Of a stretch of 6,480 bases of DNA, positions 1 to 6,363 are shown piece by piece. The first letter of the stretch is position 1, and each line of letters starts with the position of its first letter. The DNA is from Dethiosulfatibacter sp. (GTDB taxonomy: Bacteria > Bacillota > Clostridia > Tissierellales > Dethiosulfatibacteraceae), in assembly GCA_030591825.1 (NCBI GenBank), contig JAUVAG010000070.1, forward strand, positions 1 to 6,480. The letters are read 5' to 3'. Both the position numbers and the translations under genes were made by a program. The notes beneath the pieces were generated by a model. The model had not been told where the DNA came from. It was given only the letters and a program-made list of their open reading frames with translations, and did no database searches.

Positions 1-670
1 CAAGATAATGGAAAAATATGTTGATGATATGGAGCAGATTGTCCTTCTTGGAGCTGGTTTTGATCTAATAGCTTTGCACTTTACAAAAGGAAAAAAAGTA
101 AAGGTTTTTGAACTCGACCAGGTTAATGAACTAAATGTTAAAGTTGAAACATTAGAAAAAAAATATATACAGAATTTGAAATCAGGTGGAATGGTTAATG
201 ATGATCATAATCTGTCATGTATTGCAAACTATGTCATAGAAAATATGGAAGAGGATAGCTACTATATTATTGGAGCTGGAACAACTACGAGAAGAATTAC
301 TACAGAGATGAATGTTGATTATACTTTGTTGGGTGTTGATGTTGTTTACAACGGTGAATTGATTCTAAAGGATGCCTGTGAAAGTGATTTGCTTGTAATA
401 TCAAAAGATCGCAAATGTAAAATAATTGTATCCCCCATTGGTGGGCAGGGTTTTTTGTTTGGAAGAGGCAATCAGCAAATAAGCAGTGATGTAATAATGA
501 ATGTTGGAAAAGAAAATATCAGCATAATTTCCACGCCGGAAAAAATGATAGCTCTACTAGGTTCGCCATTGTTAGTTGACACGGGAGATTCACAGATGGA
601 TGATTACTTGAAGGGGATTTACAAAGTTGTTGTTGGATACGATGATTTTTATGTTTGGAAATGTGAATAG
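1..670 (+). CDS. Chimeric partial ORF: methyltransferase-like N-terminus joined to ATP-NAD/AcoX-type kinase C-terminus
   Basis: The frame is open to the left edge (codons from position 2), so the first in-frame ATG at 8 may not be the true start; no clear ribosome binding site is visible. Numbering from that ATG, residues 9-50 carry LLGAGFD (13-19) and VFELDQ (33-38). These resemble the SAM-binding motif I and the acidic motif II of leucine-carboxyl-methyltransferase-type enzymes (TIGR00027/PF04072). From about residue 51 the protein instead matches the C-terminal half of COG3199 ATP-NAD/AcoX kinases: YIQNLKSG, GAGTTTR (89-95), LLGVDVV (107-113), PIGGQGFLFGRGNQQIS (143-159), TPEKM and PLLVDTGD (187-194). 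Those kinases are usually about 350-380 residues, and their N-terminal GGDGT nucleotide site is absent here. The product is probably not a working kinase or methyltransferase. Lysine codons are mostly AAA, unlike the AAG-rich htpG next door. The kinase assignment is firm; the methyltransferase part is by motif only. Confidence -1.
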   Translation, partial: KIMEKYVDDMEQIVLLGAGFDLIALHFTKGKKVKVFELDQVNELNVKVETLEKKYIQNLKSGGMVNDDHNLSCIANYVIENMEEDSYYIIGAGTTTRRITTEMNVDYTLLGVDVVYNGELILKDACESDLLVISKDRKCKIIVSPIGGQGFLFGRGNQQISSDVIMNVGKENISIISTPEKMIALLGSPLLVDTGDSQMDDYLKGIYKVVVGYDDFYVWKCE

Positions 671-769
671 TTTCAATAAATATTCATATCGAACTAACGT
701 TATTCTAGTTATATCACAAATATGGAGTAGTGATGTATTTTTTTTACTCCGTTAATTCTCGGTTTTCTA

Positions 770-798
770 TTGACATGAATCGCATAATATGGTATACC
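770..798 (+). promoter_or_regulatory. Vegetative (sigma-A type) promoter of htpG, extended -10
   Basis: A perfect -35 TTGACA (770-775) is followed after 17 bases by TATACC (793-798). TG at 790-791 gives an extended -10 (TGnTATACC). Transcription would begin near 804-806, inside the CIRCE operator, so HrcA bound there would block initiation. The -10 lies inside a perfect 12-base palindrome (789-800). This is a sequence-based prediction only. Confidence -1.
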
Positions 799-802
799 AT
801 TA

Positions 803-829
803 TTAGCACTCTTTGGATGAGAGTGCTAA
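803..829 (+). promoter_or_regulatory. CIRCE operator (HrcA binding site), perfect match
   Basis: TTAGCACTC (803-811), a 9-base spacer (812-820) and GAGTGCTAA (821-829) match the CIRCE consensus TTAGCACTC-N9-GAGTGCTAA with no mismatch. CIRCE is bound by the heat-shock repressor HrcA, whose folding depends on GroEL. It usually controls groESL and the hrcA-grpE-dnaK-dnaJ operon. Here it sits between the predicted -10 and the htpG ribosome binding site, so it should repress htpG at normal temperature. In the mRNA the same repeat would form a 9-bp 5'-end hairpin. Confidence -1.
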
Positions 830-858
830 TAATTTTTATTTAAAGGGAGAGATTAATT

Positions 859-2739
859 TTGGCAAAAAAGAAATTCAAAGCAGAATCAAAAAGACTGCTG
901 GATATGATGATCAATTCAATCTACACTCACAGAGAGATATTTTTAAGGGAACTTATTTCAAATTCTAGCGATGCAATAGATAAGATTTACTATAAGGCTC
1001 TTACTGATGAAAATCTGGAGTTTGACAAGAACAATTATTTCATTAAGATAGATATGGATAAGGAAAACAGGATACTGAAGGTTTCAGATACTGGAATAGG
1101 AATGACAAAGGAAGGCCTCGAAAGCAATCTTGGTACCATAGCAAAGAGTGGATCCCTTGCATTTAAGAAGGAGAATAACCTGAAGGACGGCCATGATATA
1201 ATAGGGCAGTTCGGAGTAGGATTCTATTCAGCATTTATGGTTTCAGACAGTGTTACTGTAATATCAAAGGCTCTTGGAGAAGAAACTGCTCACAAGTGGG
1301 AATCAAATGGTACTGCAGGATATACTATTGAGGAATGTGAAAAGGATTCAGTGGGAACTGAAATCATACTTAAGATAAAGGAAAGCACAGAGGATGACCA
1401 ATTTGATGATTATCTGGAAGAATATAAAATTAAGTCAATCGTTAAGAAGTATTCAGACTTCGTAAGATATCCGATAAAGATGGAAACGTCTAGTACCAAG
1501 CTTAAGGAAGGTACAGAAGACGAATACGAGGACATCACCGAAGAGCAAATTGTAAATAGCATGGTTCCAATCTGGAGAAAGAACAAGAACGAGCTTACGG
1601 ATGAAGACTATGGAAATTTCTATGAGGAAAAACGCTATGGATTTGATAAGCCATTGAAGCATCTCCACGTTAGTGTGGATGGAATGATTAGATATGATGC
1701 AATAATGTTCATACCAGGAAGCATACCTTTTGACTTCTATTCAAAGGAATATGAAAAGGGTCTTGAGCTTTATTCAAGCGGAATACTTATTATGGAGAAA
1801 TGTCAGGATTTGTTGCCGGACTACTTCAGTTTTGTTAAGGGAATGGTTGATTCAGAAGATCTTTCACTTAATATTTCAAGAGAGCTTCTACAGCATGACA
1901 GGCAGCTTAAGTTCATAGCAAAGAATATTAAGACAAAGATAAAGAACGAACTAGCATCCATGCTGAAGCATGATAGGGAAGATTACGAGACTTTCTACAA
2001 TACCTTTGGTAGACAGCTTAAATATGGTATCTATGATAATTATGGAGCAGACAAGGATGTTATCCAGGATCTAATAATGTTCTATTCTTCAAAGGAAAAG
2101 AAACTGGTAATTCTTGATGAATATATAGAAAGAATGCCGGAAGACCAAAAGTTCATATATTATGCAACTGGAGAATCCTACGATAGAATTGAAAAGCTTC
2201 CACAGACAGAGCTTGTAGCAGATAAGGGATTTGAGATTCTTTACTTTACAGAGGACATAGACGAGTTTGCTATCAGAATGCTTATGAACTACAAGGAAAA
2301 AGAGTTCAAGTCAGTATCAAGCAACGATCTTGGCCTTGAAACTGAAGAAGAAAAGAAGGAAATAGAAGCTGCAAATGAAGAAAACAAGGAAATGTTTGAC
2401 CTTATGAAGGATATCCTTGGAGATAAGGTGAAGGCAGTTAGAATTTCAAAAAGACTTAAAAATCATCCAGTATGCATAGCAAACGAAGGTGAAGTTTCAG
2501 TTGAAATGGAGAAAATCCTTAGCCAGATGCCAAATGGACAGGAAGTAAAGGCAGACAAGGTACTTGAAATAAATTCAAGCCATGAAGTTTACCAGTCACT
2601 TAAGGATGCTTATGAAAATGACAAGGACAAGCTTGGTCTTTATACAAAACTTCTTTATAACCAGGCACTTCTTATTGAAGGACTTTCAATAGGAGATCCG
2701 GTAGAGTTTACAAACGATATCTGTCAGTTGATGAAGTAG
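859..2739 (+). CDS. htpG: Molecular chaperone HtpG (bacterial Hsp90)
   Basis: HtpG is a cytosolic, homodimeric ATP-dependent chaperone that remodels client proteins, often with DnaK. The 626-residue length is normal (E. coli HtpG is 624). The N-terminal GHKL ATPase domain shows ELISNSSDA with the catalytic Glu31, DTGIGM (77-82) and the lid [11 protein letters not shown] (116-126). The middle domain has PIWRKN (237-242), the segment after [11 protein letters not shown], and [10 protein letters not shown] (336-345) with Arg341, the expected ATP-contacting arginine. The C-terminal dimerisation domain ends in the typical NQALLIEGL. The start is TTG at 859: AAGGGAGA (843-850) lies 8 bases upstream and [11 protein letters not shown] is the usual HtpG beginning. 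It is monocistronic between its own CIRCE-controlled promoter and a strong terminator. Lysine codons are mostly AAG, perhaps reflecting high expression. No key residue is missing. Identification is near certain. Confidence -1.
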   Translation: MAKKKFKAESKRLLDMMINSIYTHREIFLRELISNSSDAIDKIYYKALTDENLEFDKNNYFIKIDMDKENRILKVSDTGIGMTKEGLESNLGTIAKSGSLAFKKENNLKDGHDIIGQFGVGFYSAFMVSDSVTVISKALGEETAHKWESNGTAGYTIEECEKDSVGTEIILKIKESTEDDQFDDYLEEYKIKSIVKKYSDFVRYPIKMETSSTKLKEGTEDEYEDITEEQIVNSMVPIWRKNKNELTDEDYGNFYEEKRYGFDKPLKHLHVSVDGMIRYDAIMFIPGSIPFDFYSKEYEKGLELYSSGILIMEKCQDLLPDYFSFVKGMVDSEDLSLNISRELLQHDRQLKFIAKNIKTKIKNELASMLKHDREDYETFYNTFGRQLKYGIYDNYGADKDVIQDLIMFYSSKEKKLVILDEYIERMPEDQKFIYYATGESYDRIEKLPQTELVADKGFEILYFTEDIDEFAIRMLMNYKEKEFKSVSSNDLGLETEEEKKEIEAANEENKEMFDLMKDILGDKVKAVRISKRLKNHPVCIANEGEVSVEMEKILSQMPNGQEVKADKVLEINSSHEVYQSLKDAYENDKDKLGLYTKLLYNQALLIEGLSIGDPVEFTNDICQLMK

Positions 2740-2833
2740 ATAATATTGTTGAAAATATTATTCAACAGTGAGAATACGACTTCACGGCAAGATTAATCAT
2801 CAATATTAATAGATAGAGTATAGGTTATTTAAA

Positions 2834-2881
2834 GTTCATTCATTACAGATTGATTAGTCTGTTGTGAATGGGCTTTTTTTT
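2834..2881 (+). terminator. Intrinsic terminator of htpG
   Basis: Arms 2834-2849 and 2858-2873 can pair over 16 positions, with one mismatch and a few G-U pairs, around an 8-base loop. The stem is followed directly by a run of eight T's (2874-2881). It lies about 95 bases after the htpG stop. It separates the heat-shock unit from the symporter operon, whose predicted -35 begins inside the T-run. A smaller dyad, GTTGAA/TTCAAC (2748-2766), lies nearer the stop but has no T-run. Confidence -1.
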
Positions 2882-2927
2882 GAATATCAACCTTATAATT
2901 GATTATAATAGCAAATGATAATATAAT
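2880..2927 (+). promoter_or_regulatory. Putative promoter(s) of the symporter/two-component operon
   Basis: Two overlapping sigma-A-like promoters can be read. One is TTGAAT (2880-2885), 18 bases, TATAAT (2904-2909). The other is TTGATT (2899-2904), 17 bases, TATAAT (2922-2927). Both -10 boxes match consensus exactly, but the region is so AT-rich that chance matches are likely. No sigma-54 -24/-12 signature (TGGCAC-N5-TTGC) was found here. A 9-base direct repeat TGATTATAA (2900-2908 and 2935-2943) flanks this stretch and could be a regulator site. Confidence -1.
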
Positions 2928-2958
2928 TTACATATGATTATAAAAATTGGAGGACAAT

Positions 2959-3075
2959 ATGATTGCTGGCAAACCTATTAAATCATTTATCATAATATTT
3001 GGATTGTTTGTAGTTTCTACCCTCACACCTTATATTTTGATGAAATACACTGAAAAGAAGAAATTAAATGGATAA
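2959..3075 (+). CDS. Small single-span membrane protein, possible symporter accessory subunit (38 aa)
   Basis: ATG at 2959 has a strong site GGAGG (2949-2953) 5 bases upstream, better than the site of the symporter that follows. The 38-residue product starts with MIAGKPIKSF, has one hydrophobic segment (about residues 9-28, containing FIIIFGLFVVS and ending near TLTPYIL), and has a lysine-rich tail (TEKKKLNG). The positive tail suggests N-out/C-in insertion. Its TAA stop (3073-3075) lies after the symporter ATG (3068), giving an 8-base overlap and probable translational coupling. Very small one-helix proteins are known next to secondary transporters, for example MetS beside NSS transporters and the 'symporter small accessory protein' class. 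By analogy this one may assist the symporter. I do not recognise the family, so the function is inferred from position. A role only as a translated leader for coupling is the alternative. Confidence -1.
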   Translation: MIAGKPIKSFIIIFGLFVVSTLTPYILMKYTEKKKLNG

Positions 3076-4495
3076 GATAATGATATACCTCATATCCTTT
3101 TCCATATATTCACTCCTCATTTTGATTGCAGGAAAGGGAGGACTAAAAAAAACAGAAACAGTGGAAGATTTTTTTGTTGGTGGAAAGTCAATGAAGCTGA
3201 TGCCGTCAATATTCACCTTTACTGCAACCTGGTTCAGCGTCGCTTCCATGGTTGGCTTTACGGGAGCTGTCTACTATTCAGGATATGAAGTACTGCTCAT
3301 GTCTGTCGTAGGCTGGTTTTTTGGTGCAGGCCTTCTCGTTATAATTGTAGACCCCTTAAGAAAATACGACCTCATTACCATACCTGAATATTTCCACAAA
3401 AGGTACGGGTCAAGGAAACTCCAGGTATTCGGAGGATTGACGGTGATTTTCTGCTATATAATGTATATAATAATTCAGATAACAGGCTTTGGCATAGTCG
3501 TTTCAAAGCTTCTTGACATCAACTATACCATGTCTATTTTCATGGTCTATCTTTTCATAATTTATACCACATATGGAGGGTTTTTCTCAGTAGTAAAAAC
3601 TGATACACTGAATATCATAATAACTATTCTTGGAGTAATAATAACTGCATACCTTACAATCAGCAGATTCGACTCCATTTCCCAAATTAATATCATGGCT
3701 TCATCAATGGATTTTGGAGATTCCAAAAATATATTGGAGTTTAATGCGTCTATCAGTGTAATTGTTACCACTTCAATAGCCTGGGGTCTTGGACTTGCTG
3801 TTAATCCACAGTATCTGACAAGGATTTCATCAACAAATTCTTCATTGACCGCAAAGAAAATGATATCATATTCTGTTTTTATACTTGCATTCATGTATTT
3901 ACTTCTTGCCCTTACAGGCATGGGGGGAAGGGTTTTGGCTCCTGAATTAAACAATATTGTACCTGTAGATGAGATATATTCCCATCTAATAAACGACACC
4001 ATTTATTCGAAATTGAGTGGAATGATACTTATAGGTATTGCAGCGGCTGCAATATCCACAATAAACTCTCAGCTTCTCATATTGTCAAGCGGCTTCATGA
4101 TAGATATAATACCAGCGATTTACAAGAAACCTATAAGACAGGACAGGGTGCTTAATTATTCAAGATTGGTCATAGTGGTTGCGGCTACTGTAAGTTTGGC
4201 ACTTTCATTTACCCCGCCATCCAGTCTTTTGACCTATGGGTCAATAATATGGTCAATCTTTTCAATAACCTTTTTTATTCCAATTTATGGTGGAAGCATT
4301 TGGAAGAAGGCGAATAAATATGGTGCAGGTGCATCAATAGTTGCAGGCCTTGTAGTCATGTTTTATTGGTTACAGAAACAGGGCTTTTTCAACAGCAGCT
4401 ATAGTATTCATCCTGTTATACCTTCCTTTATAGCAGCTCTTGTATTTTTTATTCTGTTTACATTCATAGGAGAATTGTATGAAAATAAAGCTTGA
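3068..4495 (+). CDS. Sodium:solute symporter family (SSS) transporter
   Basis: This 475-residue polytopic membrane protein belongs to the SSS family (PF00474; PutP/PanF type, LeuT fold), which couples Na+ entry to solute uptake. Family marks include DFFVGGKSM (34-42), the TM2-like segment TATWFSVASMVGF (52-64), DPLRKYDLITIPEYFHKRYGSR (95-116, read as the loop typical of the family), YGGFFSVVKTD (169-179), NPQYLTR (246-252) and AAAAISTINSQ (325-335). Ser330/Thr331 in the last are placed like the Na+-site residues of PutP. About 13 hydrophobic segments fit the family, and the length is normal. The start at 3068 overlaps the small upstream gene and has only a weak AAGAAG-type site, which fits coupling; ATG at 3080 is an alternative. 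The end overlaps the kinase gene by 17 bases. The substrate cannot be told from the sequence; amino acid, carboxylate or pantothenate-like solutes are all possible. The family call is very secure. Confidence -1.
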   Translation: MDKIMIYLISFSIYSLLILIAGKGGLKKTETVEDFFVGGKSMKLMPSIFTFTATWFSVASMVGFTGAVYYSGYEVLLMSVVGWFFGAGLLVIIVDPLRKYDLITIPEYFHKRYGSRKLQVFGGLTVIFCYIMYIIIQITGFGIVVSKLLDINYTMSIFMVYLFIIYTTYGGFFSVVKTDTLNIIITILGVIITAYLTISRFDSISQINIMASSMDFGDSKNILEFNASISVIVTTSIAWGLGLAVNPQYLTRISSTNSSLTAKKMISYSVFILAFMYLLLALTGMGGRVLAPELNNIVPVDEIYSHLINDTIYSKLSGMILIGIAAAAISTINSQLLILSSGFMIDIIPAIYKKPIRQDRVLNYSRLVIVVAATVSLALSFTPPSSLLTYGSIIWSIFSITFFIPIYGGSIWKKANKYGAGASIVAGLVVMFYWLQKQGFFNSSYSIHPVIPSFIAALVFFILFTFIGELYENKA

Positions 4496-6104
4496 TATAG
4501 AGAACAAAATACTGTTTCCATTACTGGTGCTGGTTATCATGCCTATAATAGCTTTGGGAATAACTTCATATTATAGTGCCTATCAGATGCTGTCGGAAAG
4601 ACAGGTTATACATATGGATGAGATGATGGAAAATATTAAGGTTATATATGAACAAAATGAAGGAAGTCTCCAAGGTATAAGTATTGATGAGGACATCTAT
4701 GAAATATCTATTTTACTAGGAATGGAGTTTTCACCTGGCGAGGGTGGACGTGGACATGTAGTCACTGATGACCAGATCATATCATATGGTAAAACCCAAG
4801 GAAACGAATATATAGTTTTGAAATATGACAAGAACATATTTTCTAGAGAGCTTTTTTATTTCCAGAAAAATTCCATATTAATAGCAATAGTTTCAATGTT
4901 GGCAGCGGCACAAATTATCATAGTACTTGCTTTTAATATTTCAAAGCCCATAAAGAAGCTTACTAAAACTTGTAAAGAAATCGAAGAAGGAAGATATATA
5001 ACTTTTGAAAAATCACACAGAAATGATGAACTTGGACTTCTGGCAAACTCCTTCAACAAGATGATGAATACAATAAATACTAAAACTGAAAAGATTGAAT
5101 ATCTGAGGGATATAAATGAAAAAATCATTGAGGATGCTCCCATAGCCTTGTTTCTAATAGACGGCAGCAACCAGATGTATAAGCACAACAAGATAGGGGA
5201 AGACTTCATGTCTCTTGATCTTGTGGAAAAGAAAACTTCAAGAAGTCTTGAAGAATTCATAAAGACTGTTGATGAAAATGATGTTTATGTCTTTGAAGAC
5301 AGCGATGGAAACGACCTTTATCTGGACATGGCCAGGACTGTTATTCCTAACTTTGGAACTATAGTCAGCATTTACGATATAACCAAAAGAAAGGAAATGG
5401 AAAGCAAGATGGACCATATGAACAAGCTTTCCTCCCTTGGAAATATAGCTGCCAGTCTTGCCCATGAAATAAGGAATCCTCTTTCGGGTATAAGGGCTGG
5501 AATGCAGGTTCTACATAAAAGATACGGTGGAGATGAGTCATCGGAGGAAATATATGATACACTCATAGGTGAGGTTGATAGACTCAATTATCTCATAAAT
5601 GATATATTGAACTATTCAAAGCCTGGAAAGCCAATGAAACTTAAATGCAATTATAAGGAAGTGCTTGAATCTAGCTTTGACCTATACAAGGACAGCATGG
5701 CAAGCATGAATGTAAAACTTGAAATTGATGACAATGCGGAAATGGTAATGGGATACTGTGATCCAAACCAGCTGAAGCAGATATTCATCAATATAGTAAC
5801 AAATGCACTGAATGCAATGGATAAGGATGAAAAGAAACTTAAGGTAAGTTTCAGCAATTCAAAGGGTACCGATGGGAACAAATATATAAAAATAGTCTTT
5901 ACGGACAACGGTAGAGGAATTAAAAAGGAAGACATGGACAAGATATTCGATCCCTTCTTTACATCATATAAAAAGGGAGTGGGACTTGGACTTTCAGTTG
6001 TAAGCAAGCTTGTATCGGAAAACAATGGAAAGATTGCAATAAAAAGCATTCACGGCAAGGGAACTGATGTGAAGCTTAGATTTGAGGTGACTGAAGATGA
6101 GTAG
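4479..6104 (+). CDS. Membrane sensor histidine kinase (HAMP-PAS-HisKA-HATPase), NtrB/AtoS type
   Basis: This 541-residue kinase autophosphorylates on histidine in response to a signal and passes the phosphate to a response regulator. Order of parts: TM1 (about 11-31), an extracytoplasmic region of about 100 residues (32-130), TM2 (131-153), HAMP linker (about 154-205, with DELGLLANSFNKM), a PAS-like domain (about 211-303, ending in YDITKRKE), HisKA with SLAHEIRNPL (326-335, phospho-acceptor His329), then HATPase_c. The last shows an N box (Asn438/Asn442), DNGRGI (476-481), F box IFDPFF (489-494) and GVGLGLSVV (500-508). All catalytic motifs are present. The HEIRNPL type usually pairs with NtrC-class regulators, matching the next gene. 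ATG at 4479 has AGGAG (4468-4472) 6 bases upstream and overlaps the symporter end by 17 bases; the stop overlaps the regulator start by 8 bases. The ligand is unknown, but the operon suggests it may be the symporter's substrate. Confidence -1.
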   Translation: MKIKLDIENKILFPLLVLVIMPIIALGITSYYSAYQMLSERQVIHMDEMMENIKVIYEQNEGSLQGISIDEDIYEISILLGMEFSPGEGGRGHVVTDDQIISYGKTQGNEYIVLKYDKNIFSRELFYFQKNSILIAIVSMLAAAQIIIVLAFNISKPIKKLTKTCKEIEEGRYITFEKSHRNDELGLLANSFNKMMNTINTKTEKIEYLRDINEKIIEDAPIALFLIDGSNQMYKHNKIGEDFMSLDLVEKKTSRSLEEFIKTVDENDVYVFEDSDGNDLYLDMARTVIPNFGTIVSIYDITKRKEMESKMDHMNKLSSLGNIAASLAHEIRNPLSGIRAGMQVLHKRYGGDESSEEIYDTLIGEVDRLNYLINDILNYSKPGKPMKLKCNYKEVLESSFDLYKDSMASMNVKLEIDDNAEMVMGYCDPNQLKQIFINIVTNALNAMDKDEKKLKVSFSNSKGTDGNKYIKIVFTDNGRGIKKEDMDKIFDPFFTSYKKGVGLGLSVVSKLVSENNGKIAIKSIHGKGTDVKLRFEVTEDE

Positions 6105-6363
6105 AATACTGATTATTGATGATGAAAGAAGCATAAGGTTGACCCTTAGGGAAGGACTTAAGGATTTCGGCCATGATGTTGAGACGGCGAAAAATTCAAA
6201 GGAAGCCTTTGAATTTAATTCGGATTTTTCTCCTGAACTCATAATTCTGGATTTGAATCTTGGATTTGAAAACGGACTGGATCTTATTGAGGATCTGAAG
6301 GAATCAAATCCAAATGTGCAAATAATAATTTTGACAGCCTATGGAGATATAAAGGGCTCTTGA
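6097..6363 (+). CDS. Truncated response regulator, NtrC-like receiver domain (interrupted gene)
   Basis: The start is ATG at 6097, with GAGGTGA (6084-6090) upstream and an 8-base overlap with the kinase gene, so it is almost certainly that kinase's partner. The receiver domain shows the acidic pair Asp8/Asp9, phospho-acceptor Asp52 (LDLNLGFENGLDL) and Thr80 in LTAYGDIK. TAYGDIK followed by (T/S)AVEAxKxGAYDYI..KP is typical of NtrC/AtoC-class regulators. Here only Gly-Ser and a TGA stop follow residue 86. The last alpha/beta unit, the conserved lysine expected near residue 102, and any AAA+ and DNA-binding domains are missing. The normal sequence ends exactly where a GGCTCTT insertion-sequence-like end begins (6355). 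I read this as an insertion-disrupted gene and expect the product to be unstable or inactive. An NtrC-type output is inferred from the receiver alone; an OmpR-type partner is less likely. Confidence -1.
   Translation: MSRILIIDDERSIRLTLREGLKDFGHDVETAKNSKEAFEFNSDFSPELIILDLNLGFENGLDLIEDLKESNPNVQIIILTAYGDIKGS

Noticed and set aside
693..711. AACTA/TAGTT dyad between the first ORF and htpG
   Set aside because: A 5-bp AT-rich stem with a 9-base loop is expected by chance in such DNA.
724..750. GGAGTA/TACTCC hairpin after the first ORF as a terminator
   Set aside because: It has only 6 pairs around a 15-base loop, and the T-run is in the loop rather than after the stem. It may still slow polymerase, but it does not support a terminator call.
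1730..1918. 62-codon + strand frame inside htpG
   Set aside because: It is an out-of-frame shadow of the Hsp90 middle domain with no family match.
2740..2958. Riboswitch or small RNA between htpG and the symporter operon
   Set aside because: The 219 bases are accounted for by a terminator and promoter-like boxes; I saw no conserved riboswitch core or tRNA-like fold.
2881..2960. Sigma-54 promoter for the operon, expected if the regulator is NtrC-type
   Set aside because: No GG-N10-GC pair in a TGGCAC-N5-TTGC context was found upstream of the small ORF. Its absence does not exclude sigma-54 targets elsewhere.
3562..4002. 146-codon open frame on the minus strand inside the symporter gene
   Set aside because: It is fully antisense to a clear SSS gene, and its translation has no recognisable domain. 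Long antisense frames are common opposite hydrophobic, AT-rich coding DNA.
4856..6242. Several minus-strand open frames (for example 4856-5260, 5651-6049, 5994-6242)
   Set aside because: All lie opposite the kinase and regulator genes, whose domains are intact in the + frame. The antisense products are serine/leucine/isoleucine-rich with no motif.
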